A stretch of DNA of 64,000 nt from Paenibacillus sp. 19GGS1-52 (GCF_022369515.1 NZ_CP059724.1:3968001-4032000), one strand, 5' to 3'. Positions 52,516 to 61,123 are shown, counted from the stretch's first letter. The notes: generated by a model not told the origin, from the letters alone. Made by a program: numbers and translations.

Positions 52516-52935
52516 TCATCGTGTCGCTTCTTCGACAACTAAAGCTATATTCTGAGAACCCTTAAATAAGTTGTTAATTGCTGAATCCATAGAAATTTCT
52601 TGTGTAGCCATTGTTTTTCTGATTTTTTCAAATGGTTCTGAAGTAACGTTTAGTTCGTCTGCGATAAGAATGAGAAACTTGTTGGAACCATCATAAAGCT
52701 CATTAATGCCTTTTATGTATGTAAGATAAAGTATTTGAGTATTTTTATCCATTTCTTTGGAATCAAGCTTGAGCCAGTTTATTCTCGTAGTCAATAAAGC
52801 CAGTTTTTCCAACAGACCTTTATCGAATTTCTTCTCATGAGAGAGATAATCAACAATCTGATTAACTGCTTCTGATATTCCCGGCAGTGTTTTAGAAATA
52901 TGATCTACAAGTAACGAACTATTTGAACTACTCAT
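52516..52935 (-). CDS. Hypothetical helical protein downstream of the MazF-type toxin, 139 aa
   Basis: An all-helical 139-residue protein with no known motif: LVDHISKTLPGISEAVNQIVDYL, then LLEKLALLTTRINWLKLD. It starts at ATG overlapping the toxin gene by eight bases (52928-52935) with GGGGGGAG upstream. The tight overlap indicates a role with the toxin, for example as antitoxin or third partner, but it does not look like MazE or a known antitoxin. No DNA-binding motif is obvious. Confidence 0.75.
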   Translation of the reverse strand: MSSSNSSLLVDHISKTLPGISEAVNQIVDYLSHEKKFDKGLLEKLALLTTRINWLKLDSKEMDKNTQILYLTYIKGINELYDGSNKFLILIADELNVTSEPFEKIRKTMATQEISMDSAINNLFKGSQNIALVVEEATR

Positions 52936-53449
52936 GCTCTCCCCCCTTTTTGTTGCCACAATGAGGACAAAATGAAAAGCTAGAATTCACTTCTTTAAAA
53001 CAGGAAGAACAGACATCCGATTGCAGTTCCTTACAATTCGGGCAATGCCTTCTATTTAACATAAGAACGTGATCACATTTATAGCATCTTTTCAATGCTA
53101 GACAAATTTCTAAGGCGCTATCGACCTTATCAATTACCGTTTTATTGACATAACCTTTATACTCTAGCAGTCTTTCGCCTTTACTAAGAACCCTTATTTG
53201 TCCACAATCAATTAGAGCTTCTTTAGTTTGGCCATTATCTTTAGTCGGTGTAAGCCTGACATACATAGGCATTTTTAACCGTTTATCAGTGACTTCGCCA
53301 GTTATGGGCAACGCAATAACGGTAGGCCCCAATACATTACCAATATCATTGGATACAACAAGAACCCTCCGCGTTTTCCCTTCTTCACTTCCGCGAACGG
53401 GTTCAAGATCAGCAATATATATATCACCACGTTTAATTTGCCTCACCAT
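52928..53449 (-). CDS. MazF/PemK-type toxin with two C-terminal zinc ribbons
   Basis: A 173-residue protein. Residues 1-118 are a MazF/PemK mRNA endoribonuclease: KRGDIYIADLEPVRGSEEGK, catalytic R27 in TRRVLVVSND and T50 in LPITGE, which align with R25 and T48 of B. subtilis MazF as recalled. Residues 122-164 add two C4 zinc ribbons, C122-x2-C125/C136-x2-C139 and C147-x2-C150/C161-x2-C164. Usual MazF is about 116 residues, so the extension is unusual and may bind RNA, ribosome or a partner. Neighbours on both sides overlap it and neither resembles MazE. Confidence 0.88.
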   Translation of the reverse strand: MVRQIKRGDIYIADLEPVRGSEEGKTRRVLVVSNDIGNVLGPTVIALPITGEVTDKRLKMPMYVRLTPTKDNGQTKEALIDCGQIRVLSKGERLLEYKGYVNKTVIDKVDSALEICLALKRCYKCDHVLMLNRRHCPNCKELQSDVCSSCFKEVNSSFSFCPHCGNKKGGEHE

Positions 53450-53744
53450 TATTTAACTCCTTGATATAATTAGTAAGAGCAATCTCCGCCTCAAATGATG
53501 TCTGAATAGATTCTTCGGCACACTTTAGCAGCCCATCACCCTCATCTTGGTAATACATTTTAAGAGCTTCATAAGAATTTTGATCATCTATCATTTCAGA
53601 TACTCTTTCACATTGTTTTCTGTTGTACAACTCAACCTTTGCTTTTGCGCAATTTAAAATTAAACTTGTCGCGAGTAACTTTGCATACAAGCCGTTATCA
53701 TACCTAATTGTAGTAGCCATATCAAACTCCCCCCCCCTACTCAC
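53433..53744 (-). CDS. Hypothetical helical protein upstream of the toxin, possible antitoxin
   Basis: A helical protein of 103 residues (95 if the ATG at 53720 is used). No ribbon-helix-helix or AbrB-type domain is visible. Its stop overlaps the toxin start by 17 bases. AAGGAGG lies seven bases before a GTG at 53744; a run of nine G (plus strand 53729-53737) follows within the first codons and also lies next to the internal ATG. Slippage in this tract would shift the frame from the GTG or change ribosome spacing for the ATG. Being first and coupled to the toxin, it is the most likely antitoxin. Confidence 0.75.
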   Translation of the reverse strand: MSRGGEFDMATTIRYDNGLYAKLLATSLILNCAKAKVELYNRKQCERVSEMIDDQNSYEALKMYYQDEGDGLLKCAEESIQTSFEAEIALTNYIKELNNGEAN

Positions 53745-54015
53745 ATTTTCGCCTCCTTTCCTTTAAAAGTCAATTGTTTAATCCATGTTCTAGCATATGT
53801 CAACAGCTTTTCCATAATGTTTGATTAATAAAACAAAAAAAGTTAATAAGCCAGAGCCAGTAGGCAAATTCAAGAACGCTTTGGGAATTTGATGTCTATA
53901 AGCTTTAAAATGAATCGATCAAAGTAGGGTCACCTTAACAGTGTACGGAATTATTTTAAATGACTATATAGTGATCTAACCCTGCTGAGAATCAATCTTG
54001 GATTGGATACCTGAT
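53745..54015. other. Upstream region of the toxin operon
   Basis: No gene is supported. On the minus strand TTGACA (53798-53803) has only a poor -10 (TAAACA) at 17 bases. An ATG TGA minimal frame overlaps the GTG start (AAAATGTGAG), so initiation at ATG would end at once, a possible extra control. Confidence 0.45.
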
Positions 54016-54052
54016 AAACAAAAGGAGCCCTCACATTACGAAGGCTCCTTCT
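54016..54052 (-). terminator. Terminator after the tape measure unit
   Basis: AAGGAGCC pairs with GGCTCCTT across 13 bases, followed on the minus strand by TTTTGTTTA, just past the stop of the 105-residue gene. It separates the tape measure genes from the toxin operon. Confidence 0.85.
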
Positions 54053-54057
54053 TCATT

Positions 54058-54375
54058 CTATAGGTTATCCCAATCAATCGCTGCCACTGCTGCGTCGATC
54101 CGTTCACTCTCAGTCATTGCCCTCCTCGGCTTCCCAGCTAACTGTTTAGCATTGGCTGCAGCCGTCATTGAACTTATCTCTGCCAGGATTGCATCTGCAT
54201 GGGCTTGATAAGCCTCTCCCTCGGTTAGCAGATAACCACCTTTTATAGTCTCCATGGCCGCATGGGAAGCGACTTGGCCGTTCTTAATGGCTTCATCAAT
54301 GATGTGCCCGTTCTTCGGTGTCCGGATACTCTCCAGATCCTTAATTCTTTTTTGCTCTGTATATGAGTTGCTCAT
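54058..54375 (-). CDS. Phage hypothetical protein with KDLEsIR motif, 105 aa
   Basis: A hydrophilic 105-residue protein. Residues 9-45 (KRIKDLESIRTPKNGHIIDEAIKNG) resemble the protein at 59058-59375 (ERLKDLEAIRGQVGNEAVDQAIQSG), so the two are paralogues. The motif faintly recalls linker/scaffold segments of phage head proteases, but that is a guess. It follows the tape measure gene by 25 bases and is probably cotranscribed. Start ATG after GGGAGAG. Confidence 0.75.
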   Translation of the reverse strand: MSNSYTEQKRIKDLESIRTPKNGHIIDEAIKNGQVASHAAMETIKGGYLLTEGEAYQAHADAILAEISSMTAAANAKQLAGKPRRAMTESERIDAAVAAIDWDNL

Positions 54376-54400
54376 TTTATTTCCACTCTCCCTTTCATTC

Positions 54401-57271
54401 TCATGTAAAGCTGACTCTCAACCGTTGGCGTTTGTACTCAGCAAATTCTTTTTCGAAATCCCTCTGTGTCCGTTTCTCCATCTGCTGAACTTCTTGCTTA
54501 TCAGCATTACCATAGAAATTATAAGTTGGGCTAAAGTTAAAATCACCAACAGTATTGCCACCAGCATTACCACCACCCATGCTCCGATTAGCGGCCTGTA
54601 GCAGTCCCTGTGAACGTGCAGAGTTGTTCTCGGGGATGATCCACTCCGGAGAATTACCTTCTCCCACCCAAGCCATTTCAGGACTGTCCACGTAACCGCC
54701 TTTTGCGTACCCTCCGAGTTTAGGGACTTGCGGAATGTTTATCCCAAAATGCTCTCCGCCAATCTTTGGAACCCAATCCGGCACATCAAAGCTTACGTTA
54801 TTAATCCCGCGAATGGCCGCATTAATTGCATCAACCGCGATATTAATAGGCATGACCAATATAGAGCCCATACCCTCGAATATCCCTGCGAATGTATCCC
54901 TGACACCTCCCCATGCCTTTCCCCAATCGCCGGAGAATATCCCGGTAACGAAATCAATGATCCCCCCCAGAGATTTCAACAGCCCCTTGATAACTCCACC
55001 AATAGCATCAATAGCGTTCGTGACGACTACCTGTATGACGGGCCACACAAAGTTAAAGGCGGCGAATACAGCATCGAGTGCCGGCTTAACTACGGCGAAG
55101 GCTCTTGTGATGGCAGTACCAATGGACCCGAAGAGTTCGCCAGCCTTGCCGACAACCACCATGATCGGCGGGATCAGGCCCGTAATCATTGATGCCACGC
55201 GGGGAAATACCTGCGTGCTAAGGAAGGTGAATATTTTGCTGATGATCGGCCAGAGATTACTGGCCAGGTAGTTTGCTATTGGAATGATTGCTTTATATAC
55301 AGCAGCAAACCCCGTAATTGCAGCAGTTCCAATTTTCCCGAATATCGGCAGCAGTTTAGGAATAATAGACAGCACCGATCCGATCATCTTCTGAATGGAA
55401 GGCCATAGACCCACCAAGTTACCGATAAAGTCAGACCAATAATCCGCGAGACCGCCGAACATGTCTTTGAAATCAGAAGAAATCCCCTTTATGTCGCTGC
55501 CTTTGATGCCGAACATAGCAGCTATATCCATTCCGCCGCCGGAGAACATGCCTTTAATTTTGTCTACAACTCCAGCTACAGAGTCATAAACAGAGCCGAT
55601 TGTGGACGCTATCTTTTCGGCTGTCCCTTTATCCATCCCGAAAGCAGTTAGATAATTGACAGTTACGCCTTCCATTTCACCATCAAAACCGTTTTCGAAG
55701 AGCCATTGAACGTTCGTGTATGCTTCTTTGACCGCTCCGCCGATCTTCCCGAATGCTTTCTGTACAACTGGGAGAACCGATGTCATTTTGTCCGAAAAAA
55801 TCTGGACCAAAGGAAGGAGCTTGTCTGAAATCGGAATGATAACCCCCGCATTAATTATTCTACCTATTCCACCTAAGGCCTCGCCCATTGAGTTGTAGCG
55901 GACCTTTGCCAACTCGCCTAAGGCGTCTCGTGTGGTACTGATACTGTTATTTGTGTCATTCATTGCGGAGAACGCCTTAACCCCAAGTTGCTCGAACTGG
56001 GTTCCGAATAAACTAACTCCGTACGTATTTTGCTTGACGGGATCTTTCGTGTCTTCGATAGCCTGAGTCACCTGCTGGAAGGCTTTGTATGCTTCAGGCC
56101 CACCCTTAGCAAAGGTCTGCATCATCTTGTCAGCGTCGAAACCAAGACCTTTATAAGCATCGCTGGTTGCTTTACCTACCTCGATCGACTTAATTGAAAA
56201 TTCATTGATAGCATCCGCGACCAGGTCGGTATCTTTAGCGCCTGCAGCAAATCCATTGCCGAGTATTCCCATCATATTCTCTGCGTCAGCTCCGATGGAC
56301 TTAAAGGCTGGAGAGTATTCGTTTAGGGTGTCCAACATGTCGCCACTGCCATTGAGCCCTGCAGCAGCTCCTTGAGCAAACATATTGAATGCTTGATTTG
56401 CGTCTCCGCCGAATGTTGTTGCCATTACACTCGCACTCTTTAAAGATTCCGCATAATCCATGTCGAAGGAATCACGCAATAGAATCGCTCCTGTTGCTGT
56501 ATCCTGTAATTCCTTCCCCTGTAAATGGAGCACTTGCGTGGTCTGACTCATAGCGTCTGAGATATCGTCCCAGGACTCTCCGTAGTTTTGAGAATAGATG
56601 CCCTTTAATACAGCCTTTTGCCCCTCCATTGCCTCGTTACTTAATAGAGTCTTAGCCTGCATCTTACTTACGGCCTTCTGGTACTCATCAGCTCCACTCA
56701 CAGCCAAACCAGTAGCAACAGCAACACTGGCGCCTAAAGCTAAGATAGGAGCAGCAACCATGCTACCTCCGGCTAATCCGGCAGTTAGACCGCTTGCACC
56801 GCCTCCGCTACCCTCACCACCTCCTGATCCTCCTCCACCACTACCGCCGGCATCTGGACCATCCATGTTATTGATCTCACGCATGCGGCGCTCGAGATCC
56901 TGCATATCACGGGAATAGCGTTGGAGGTCATTGCCGAACATGTTTGACGGCATTCGGATCGTGGCGATCTGTTGCAAGTTTCTGAGCAGGAGCGCGGATT
57001 CTTTAACCGATTCCTTTAATTCCTTTACCGTCTCCGTGAAGATGCCTGTAAAGCTCGGCATCCGGCGCAGTGCGTCAAATTCACGTTCTGCTGCTTGGAG
57101 TCCCTCGCGCAGCGGACGGACTAAATCTCCTGAGATCCGGATTGCCTCGATAGATCGGGCTTTTGTCTCCAGGTCATTTAGGTTATCCAGCACCTTGCGC
57201 ATACCTGTGTTATAGCTAGGATCCAACTTTGCTTGTAGCTCAAACGCTATTTTGTACTCTTTGCCGGCCAT
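54401..57271 (-). CDS. Phage tail tape measure protein
   Basis: A 956-residue protein of the TP901/TMP family. In order: an N-terminal helical region, a flexible Gly/Ser/Glu-rich linker near 142-160, then the tape measure core with GADEYQKAVSKMQAK near 193. Alternating helices and several hydrophobic segments follow (about 640-820), then a C-terminal GGYAKGGYVDSPEMAWVGEGNSPEWIIPE. This last motif is typical of tape measure ends. It sets tail length and helps DNA entry. The usual neighbours (tail chaperones, distal tail protein) are absent, so this gene may be borrowed for another use. Starts at ATG after GAGGTGAT. Confidence 0.93.
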   Translation of the reverse strand: MAGKEYKIAFELQAKLDPSYNTGMRKVLDNLNDLETKARSIEAIRISGDLVRPLREGLQAAEREFDALRRMPSFTGIFTETVKELKESVKESALLLRNLQQIATIRMPSNMFGNDLQRYSRDMQDLERRMREINNMDGPDAGGSGGGGSGGGEGSGGGASGLTAGLAGGSMVAAPILALGASVAVATGLAVSGADEYQKAVSKMQAKTLLSNEAMEGQKAVLKGIYSQNYGESWDDISDAMSQTTQVLHLQGKELQDTATGAILLRDSFDMDYAESLKSASVMATTFGGDANQAFNMFAQGAAAGLNGSGDMLDTLNEYSPAFKSIGADAENMMGILGNGFAAGAKDTDLVADAINEFSIKSIEVGKATSDAYKGLGFDADKMMQTFAKGGPEAYKAFQQVTQAIEDTKDPVKQNTYGVSLFGTQFEQLGVKAFSAMNDTNNSISTTRDALGELAKVRYNSMGEALGGIGRIINAGVIIPISDKLLPLVQIFSDKMTSVLPVVQKAFGKIGGAVKEAYTNVQWLFENGFDGEMEGVTVNYLTAFGMDKGTAEKIASTIGSVYDSVAGVVDKIKGMFSGGGMDIAAMFGIKGSDIKGISSDFKDMFGGLADYWSDFIGNLVGLWPSIQKMIGSVLSIIPKLLPIFGKIGTAAITGFAAVYKAIIPIANYLASNLWPIISKIFTFLSTQVFPRVASMITGLIPPIMVVVGKAGELFGSIGTAITRAFAVVKPALDAVFAAFNFVWPVIQVVVTNAIDAIGGVIKGLLKSLGGIIDFVTGIFSGDWGKAWGGVRDTFAGIFEGMGSILVMPINIAVDAINAAIRGINNVSFDVPDWVPKIGGEHFGINIPQVPKLGGYAKGGYVDSPEMAWVGEGNSPEWIIPENNSARSQGLLQAANRSMGGGNAGGNTVGDFNFSPTYNFYGNADKQEVQQMEKRTQRDFEKEFAEYKRQRLRVSFT

Positions 57272-57350
57272 TGGTTATATCACCTCATCTCTTTATTGGT
57301 TGAAAACAAAAGCATACTTTTATAAACATCACCCCTCTCATAGGAAAAAC

Positions 57351-57887
57351 CTATAAGGTCCGAACGTCGGTGTACTTTAAAGCTAAAAATCTGCTCATCG
57401 GTATCGGTTTATTTGCTTGAAGAAACGATTCCACTGAAATCGACTCCTGCTGTGGCAGAGATTTAAAGTATTCAAGATCTCCCTCTATCAGCATCTTTCG
57501 TATCTTGCGACCTGAAAGAACCTTGAGAATTAAAGTCGGAGTAATTTTGATGTTTGATTGCCTGGCTAAATCTTCACTATGGAGTGCTGCCGCTATGCGG
57601 TTTTTTGTTAATTCCCCTGAAATGGCAACTAACGATCCTATCTGCCCTTCGAGCGGTATATTTTGTCGAACAAGATTGGATCCTCTCAAAGCCAGCTGAG
57701 TTCGGAGTTGTACAATCTGCCGAAGGCCTAAGAAATTGAGAGCTATAGTTTCAGGCAGCTCGTTCTCGATAGTGATCTTTGCCTGATCGTCACTTAAATC
57801 TGAGATTCTCTTTAATATCAATTCATTATGGATGTCTTTATATTTGGAAAGACGTTCAATCCTGGTAACCAAGGAGTTAATACTCAC
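57351..57887 (-). CDS. Hypothetical phage protein, 178 aa
   Basis: A mostly helical 178-residue protein that I do not recognise, with IALNFLGLRQIVQLRTQLALRG near 50 and KVLSGRKIRKMLIEGDLEYFK near 130. It starts at GTG after GGGGGAG and lies 80 bases upstream of the tape measure gene, where tail assembly chaperones normally sit in siphophages. Its size fits such a role, but sequence gives no proof. Confidence 0.7.
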   Translation of the reverse strand: MSINSLVTRIERLSKYKDIHNELILKRISDLSDDQAKITIENELPETIALNFLGLRQIVQLRTQLALRGSNLVRQNIPLEGQIGSLVAISGELTKNRIAAALHSEDLARQSNIKITPTLILKVLSGRKIRKMLIEGDLEYFKSLPQQESISVESFLQANKPIPMSRFLALKYTDVRTL

Positions 57888-58210
57888 GGCTTGCTCCCCC
57901 TCTCTTTTAGTTTCGTATAGCGTATTTCCTTACTTTCGCTTCTCTCATATTTTGAACACATGACTTTTTTAAGTGTGTAGATGAAGTGATTTTCAGGAAT
58001 TTTCAGTCATATAACAGCAAAACGGAAAGCGAAAGTAATTTTTTAAATTAAAAACTGGACGAGAATCGGGCTCACGCGCACCCGCATTAGTTCTAAAGCT
58101 CCAGAAGGACCCAAATTCCTCAGCGGGTGCTCTGATTCAGCCGATTATCTACCGTTTACCCCCTACATGTTCTCTTCTTGCCCTGCCTAATCATCGATTA
58201 ATGCAGTTGC
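57888..58210. other. Intergenic region with structured element B
   Basis: No gene is supported on the minus strand. The region contains copy B of the GC-rich repeat (58025-58116) between the coiled-coil gene and the 178-residue gene, plus AT-rich flanks with a T6 run near 57967. Confidence 0.6.
58025..58116. repeat. Structured GC-rich element, copy B
   Basis: A second copy of the element at 49991-50076, in the same orientation, with the 25-base core at 58064-58088 identical. Flanks differ: the outer GTCAGAA/TTCTGAC arms of copy A are not kept base by base, while CTGG/CCAG pairing is perfect here. It lies between two phage genes. It may be a non-coding RNA, a processing site or a recombination site. 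Confidence 0.6.
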
Positions 58211-59011
58211 TTATTCATTCAAGGTATAGTGGATCTCGAGCGGACCATGAGCTGAATCCAATCCACTAACCTCCACTATGCTTGCCTTCGGGTTAGCAGC
58301 CTTCCATTGTTCGAACGATGCTCTATGGTCAAGGCTATTGGTCCGTTTGATATGGACAGTTGGCTTAGGCGTTGACTGCTGAATATCTCCCTGAGTGAGC
58401 TTAACCCCTCTATACTCGGGCTTCTCAGCCAATAGGTGCTCAGTGTCCTCGCCATTGATCCATTGTTGGAAGAAGCTATGGTGCTCGAAGCTGGCGAGCT
58501 TCTTGGTACGTGGATCGATATACGGAAGCATCTTAATAAGTGACACCTCCGGACCAGATCTATTCAATTGGCTGCTCTCATCGTCCAACTGCTCTTTCTT
58601 ACCTTCAAGCGCCTTGATCTCCAGATCAATAGCGGCCTTCTCTTTCTGGATAGCCTGGACTCGCTTTTGATTCTCCTGCACTTCCCGGACTGCTGTAGAT
58701 CGAATCACCTGAATCTGCTTGGAATAGTCTGCACTCACACCGGACTGGTTGGAGTATGCTTCAATGGAAGACTGTACCTCGATGAGCTCAGTACTCAGCA
58801 GCCGAACTGATTTACGGAGCTTCTCCGCACCTGTAGCATCGTCCTGCAGCTCGCATTCGATCATGGCCGCTGTCTGTTCGGCAACGCTCTTATTGATCGC
58901 CTCAGCCTGCGCCTTCAGCTTATTAACGTTCTCCTCTACCTTAGCTTCCCTGCTACTCACTTTCTCTAGAAATTCATTTACCAATTGACTAACCTTTTTC
59001 TTCTCAAACAT
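58211..59011 (-). CDS. Phage coiled-coil protein, paralogue 1 (266 aa)
   Basis: A 266-residue protein. Residues 1-150 form a long coiled coil with heptads (VEENVNKLKAQAEAINKSVAEQ ... LDIEIKALEG-like). A conserved LLP/MLPYIDPRTKKL segment is near 160 and an EYRGVKLT segment near 195. The pattern order (coiled coil, YIDPR, EY+G) is the same as in the protein at 59656-60366, so they are paralogues. The last 50 residues (FEQWKAANPKASIVEVSG) are unique. Start ATG after GAGGGAGAG. Role unknown. Confidence 0.75.
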   Translation of the reverse strand: MFEKKKVSQLVNEFLEKVSSREAKVEENVNKLKAQAEAINKSVAEQTAAMIECELQDDATGAEKLRKSVRLLSTELIEVQSSIEAYSNQSGVSADYSKQIQVIRSTAVREVQENQKRVQAIQKEKAAIDLEIKALEGKKEQLDDESSQLNRSGPEVSLIKMLPYIDPRTKKLASFEHHSFFQQWINGEDTEHLLAEKPEYRGVKLTQGDIQQSTPKPTVHIKRTNSLDHRASFEQWKAANPKASIVEVSGLDSAHGPLEIHYTLNE

Positions 59012-59057
59012 CTGTTCATCTCTCCCTCTATTGGATCGTTCTATTTGGTTATGAGTT

Positions 59058-59375
59058 CTACTTCTGGCGGGACTGATTAACATAGCCTGCGATCAAATCA
59101 GAATTCTTGGTGGCAGCTGCTCGATCTAATAGCGCAGCATGGGCCACTGACTCAGCAGATGCACCACTCTGGATGGCCTGATCCACTGCCTCGTTGCCGA
59201 CCTGTCCACGGATTGCTTCAAGGTCCTTCAGGCGCTCAGCCTCAGTCTTTGTGCTGTTCATCAACTTGAACGTGCAGTTCCCGCTCGTTGAAGCTGCAGG
59301 GTTACCAGGTTGCCCGATATGTGGAAAGAAAGCCTCCGGGTTTATTGATCCAATGACTTGCATGTGATTCCGCAT
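59058..59375 (-). CDS. Phage hypothetical protein with KDLEaIR motif, 105 aa
   Basis: A 105-residue protein whose C-terminal part (ERLKDLEAIR, DQAIQSG) is a paralogue of 54058-54375. The N-terminal 40 residues contain Cys, Asn and Pro and no known motif. Start ATG eight bases after GGAGG. Adjacent to the coiled-coil gene; pairs of one small and one large gene recur in this element. Confidence 0.72.
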   Translation of the reverse strand: MRNHMQVIGSINPEAFFPHIGQPGNPAASTSGNCTFKLMNSTKTEAERLKDLEAIRGQVGNEAVDQAIQSGASAESVAHAALLDRAAATKNSDLIAGYVNQSRQK

Positions 59376-59432
59376 TCTTCAAACCTCCAATAATTCTTAT
59401 TGGTAATTAGTTGATAGAGTCAATCCCCAGCA

Positions 59433-59591
59433 CTACCCTTTGTTTGTACATCTCTTCCCATGAGTCATGATGGACGCGACATAGAATCGGTATGCCTTGC
59501 CCTGTTTAACGTTCTTAGCCTTCCACTGGCTGAACTGTTTTCGCTCGAGCGCAAATGCCTCACGCTTAGACTCCTCACGCTTAAAAGCCAT
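59433..59591 (-). CDS. Small basic phage protein, 52 aa
   Basis: A 52-residue highly charged protein beginning MAFKREESKREAFALERKQ, with SQWKAKNVKQGKAYRFYV and a basic tail. It starts at ATG six bases after GGAGAT. It lies between the two coiled-coil genes on the same strand. Its start resembles the upstream MAFLKRD reading of the next gene. Too short for a family call. Confidence 0.6.
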   Translation of the reverse strand: MAFKREESKREAFALERKQFSQWKAKNVKQGKAYRFYVASIMTHGKRCTNKG

Positions 59592-59655
59592 ATTAGTATC
59601 TCCGTTCTATTACAGGAAATCATGCATTGTAGATCCTACAACATTCCTCTTCACC

Positions 59656-60366
59656 TTAGTTATCCTGGAAGTGCCCTGGTACACCGAGCCCCCCCATTAT
59701 TGGTGGTGTATACTCAACCTCATTCAGGTTGTTATAGGTGATCTTAGGCCCTTTATACTCACTCGAAGTAGGAGAGTCGAAGTAAATATCAATGCTTCGA
59801 CCATCTGCCCACCTTCTAACCAACTCATTTTTCTCGTTATACGAAAGTTGAGTAATGCGCGGATCGATATAATCAAGTAAAGGAAGTAACTGATTGTATT
59901 CACTATCCACGTTCGCACTGGGTAGGCGGTTATTTATGTCATTAGCTTTAGATTGCAGCACTTTGATCTGTTCTCTAATAGCGTCACGCTCCTCTGTCAT
60001 GCGATTGTAGTTCTCGATCCGCTCTGCCGTGGCCTTTTGCACTGTTGATCTAATTTTCTCCAGTTCCTTCTCATGCTGAGATCCCTTGCTCAGTTGAGCC
60101 TGGTATCCTGCGATCTGATCCGAGATCTCATCCAGTTCCAAGCGGAGCTGACGGTTTGATTTTTGAAGCCGTGCTGATCCTGCAGAGTCTCCGGAAATTT
60201 CAAGATCCACCAGCTCAGCAGCGTTCTCGTTAATCTTTACGCGAATAGCATCGCTCTTGACATTAAGTTCTTGAAGCTTGGAATTAATCTTTCTGCTGCG
60301 AGCATCTACACTTCTCGTAAAATCAAATACCTGTTGGCCCAACAATTCATATGCTTTTCCTGTCAT
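59656..60366 (-). CDS. Phage coiled-coil protein, paralogue 2 (236 aa)
   Basis: A 236-residue protein with a coiled coil over residues 15-150 (KINSKLQELNVKSDAIRVKINENAAEL ...), then LLPLLDYIDPRITQL near 165 and SEYKGPKITYNNLNEVEY near 205. It shares architecture and motifs with 58211-59011. The start is ATG nine bases after AGGAGTGAT; a longer reading begins MAFLKRD. Possibly a scaffold or tail-related factor, unproven. Confidence 0.75.
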   Translation of the reverse strand: MTGKAYELLGQQVFDFTRSVDARSRKINSKLQELNVKSDAIRVKINENAAELVDLEISGDSAGSARLQKSNRQLRLELDEISDQIAGYQAQLSKGSQHEKELEKIRSTVQKATAERIENYNRMTEERDAIREQIKVLQSKANDINNRLPSANVDSEYNQLLPLLDYIDPRITQLSYNEKNELVRRWADGRSIDIYFDSPTSSEYKGPKITYNNLNEVEYTPPIMGGLGVPGHFQDN

Positions 60367-60458
60367 TGAATAATCACTCCTGTTAATAGTTTTATCACGC
60401 TTTAGAAACGCCATTTCTGGCATAGTGGCAATTAGTCCTGATTGTCCCTAGAGTCTAC

Positions 60459-60545
60459 CTATCGCCACGTGGGATAGGTGTATAAAGCCGTAAACATGAT
60501 GGTTGGAGGTCTTGCCAGCTCTAAAAAGCTAAGTGTTCTGTTCAC
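60459..60545 (-). CDS. Very small protein, 28 aa
   Basis: A 28-residue frame starting at GTG nine bases after a perfect AGGAGG. The product is partly hydrophobic with Pro and aromatic residues (LARPPTIMFTALYTYP). Its end overlaps the hairpin CCTATC/GATAGG (60457-60477). No family; the strong ribosome site is the main support. Confidence 0.45.
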   Translation of the reverse strand: MNRTLSFLELARPPTIMFTALYTYPTWR

Positions 60546-60634
60546 GGACTTATTCCTCCTGACAATAAATGGACACAAATTAATAGTTGCAGCCTATAGT
60601 CGAGATATGGTAATATTGGTTCATCGAGAAACAA

Positions 60635-61123
60635 TTACATATGAGATTGAACGAATGCCTTCGCTATTCCAGTAGCGGGGGCATTTTTTGTTTCAGCTTC
60701 CCAACTTCCTCTGATTTCTTCAAGAAAGTTCTCAAGCTCCGTTGTGTCACGCCCCATATGCTTGAAGAGTGTAACAATATCTTCAACTCTAATCGTCTTC
60801 TTTTCCATTGTGCTTGCCTCCCTTCTTGCAGTCAGCAGGTCCTCTTCCTTGCCCGCATGAATATGGGACATTGAAATGCCGTAATATTTACAAAGTCGGC
60901 CTATTGCAAACGGATCGGCTCTCCCACAATCAATCTCCCATTTCTTTAATGTGCGTTCTGTGATGCCTGCAGCTTCAGCTGCTTCCTTTATTGAACACCG
61001 TACATTTTCACGTGCTTCCCGCAAAGAAATCATACTCCGGCTTTTTGATACTGCTACCTGAGCTAAATACTTGGAACGATCCGCCCGGGTTGAATTCTGA
61101 TTCAGTGTAACGGTATTACTCAT
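60635..61123 (-). CDS. Phage HTH regulator, 162 aa
   Basis: A 162-residue protein with a XRE/Cro-like helix-turn-helix in residues about 34-85 (LREARENVRCSIKEAAEAAGI followed by TERTLKKWEIDCGRADPFAIGRLCKYYGIS). A helical C-terminal part includes LENFLEEIRGSWEAE. It probably controls early or late transcription of the element. The ATG overlaps by four bases a tiny upstream frame (61120-61185), which suggests translational coupling. Confidence 0.85.
   Translation of the reverse strand: MSNTVTLNQNSTRADRSKYLAQVAVSKSRSMISLREARENVRCSIKEAAEAAGITERTLKKWEIDCGRADPFAIGRLCKYYGISMSHIHAGKEEDLLTARREASTMEKKTIRVEDIVTLFKHMGRDTTELENFLEEIRGSWEAETKNAPATGIAKAFVQSHM

Noticed and set aside
50024..58088. The 25-bp identical cores as attL/attR
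   Set aside because: They bracket only part of the phage genes, which continue to the right, and homology extends well beyond a simple core.
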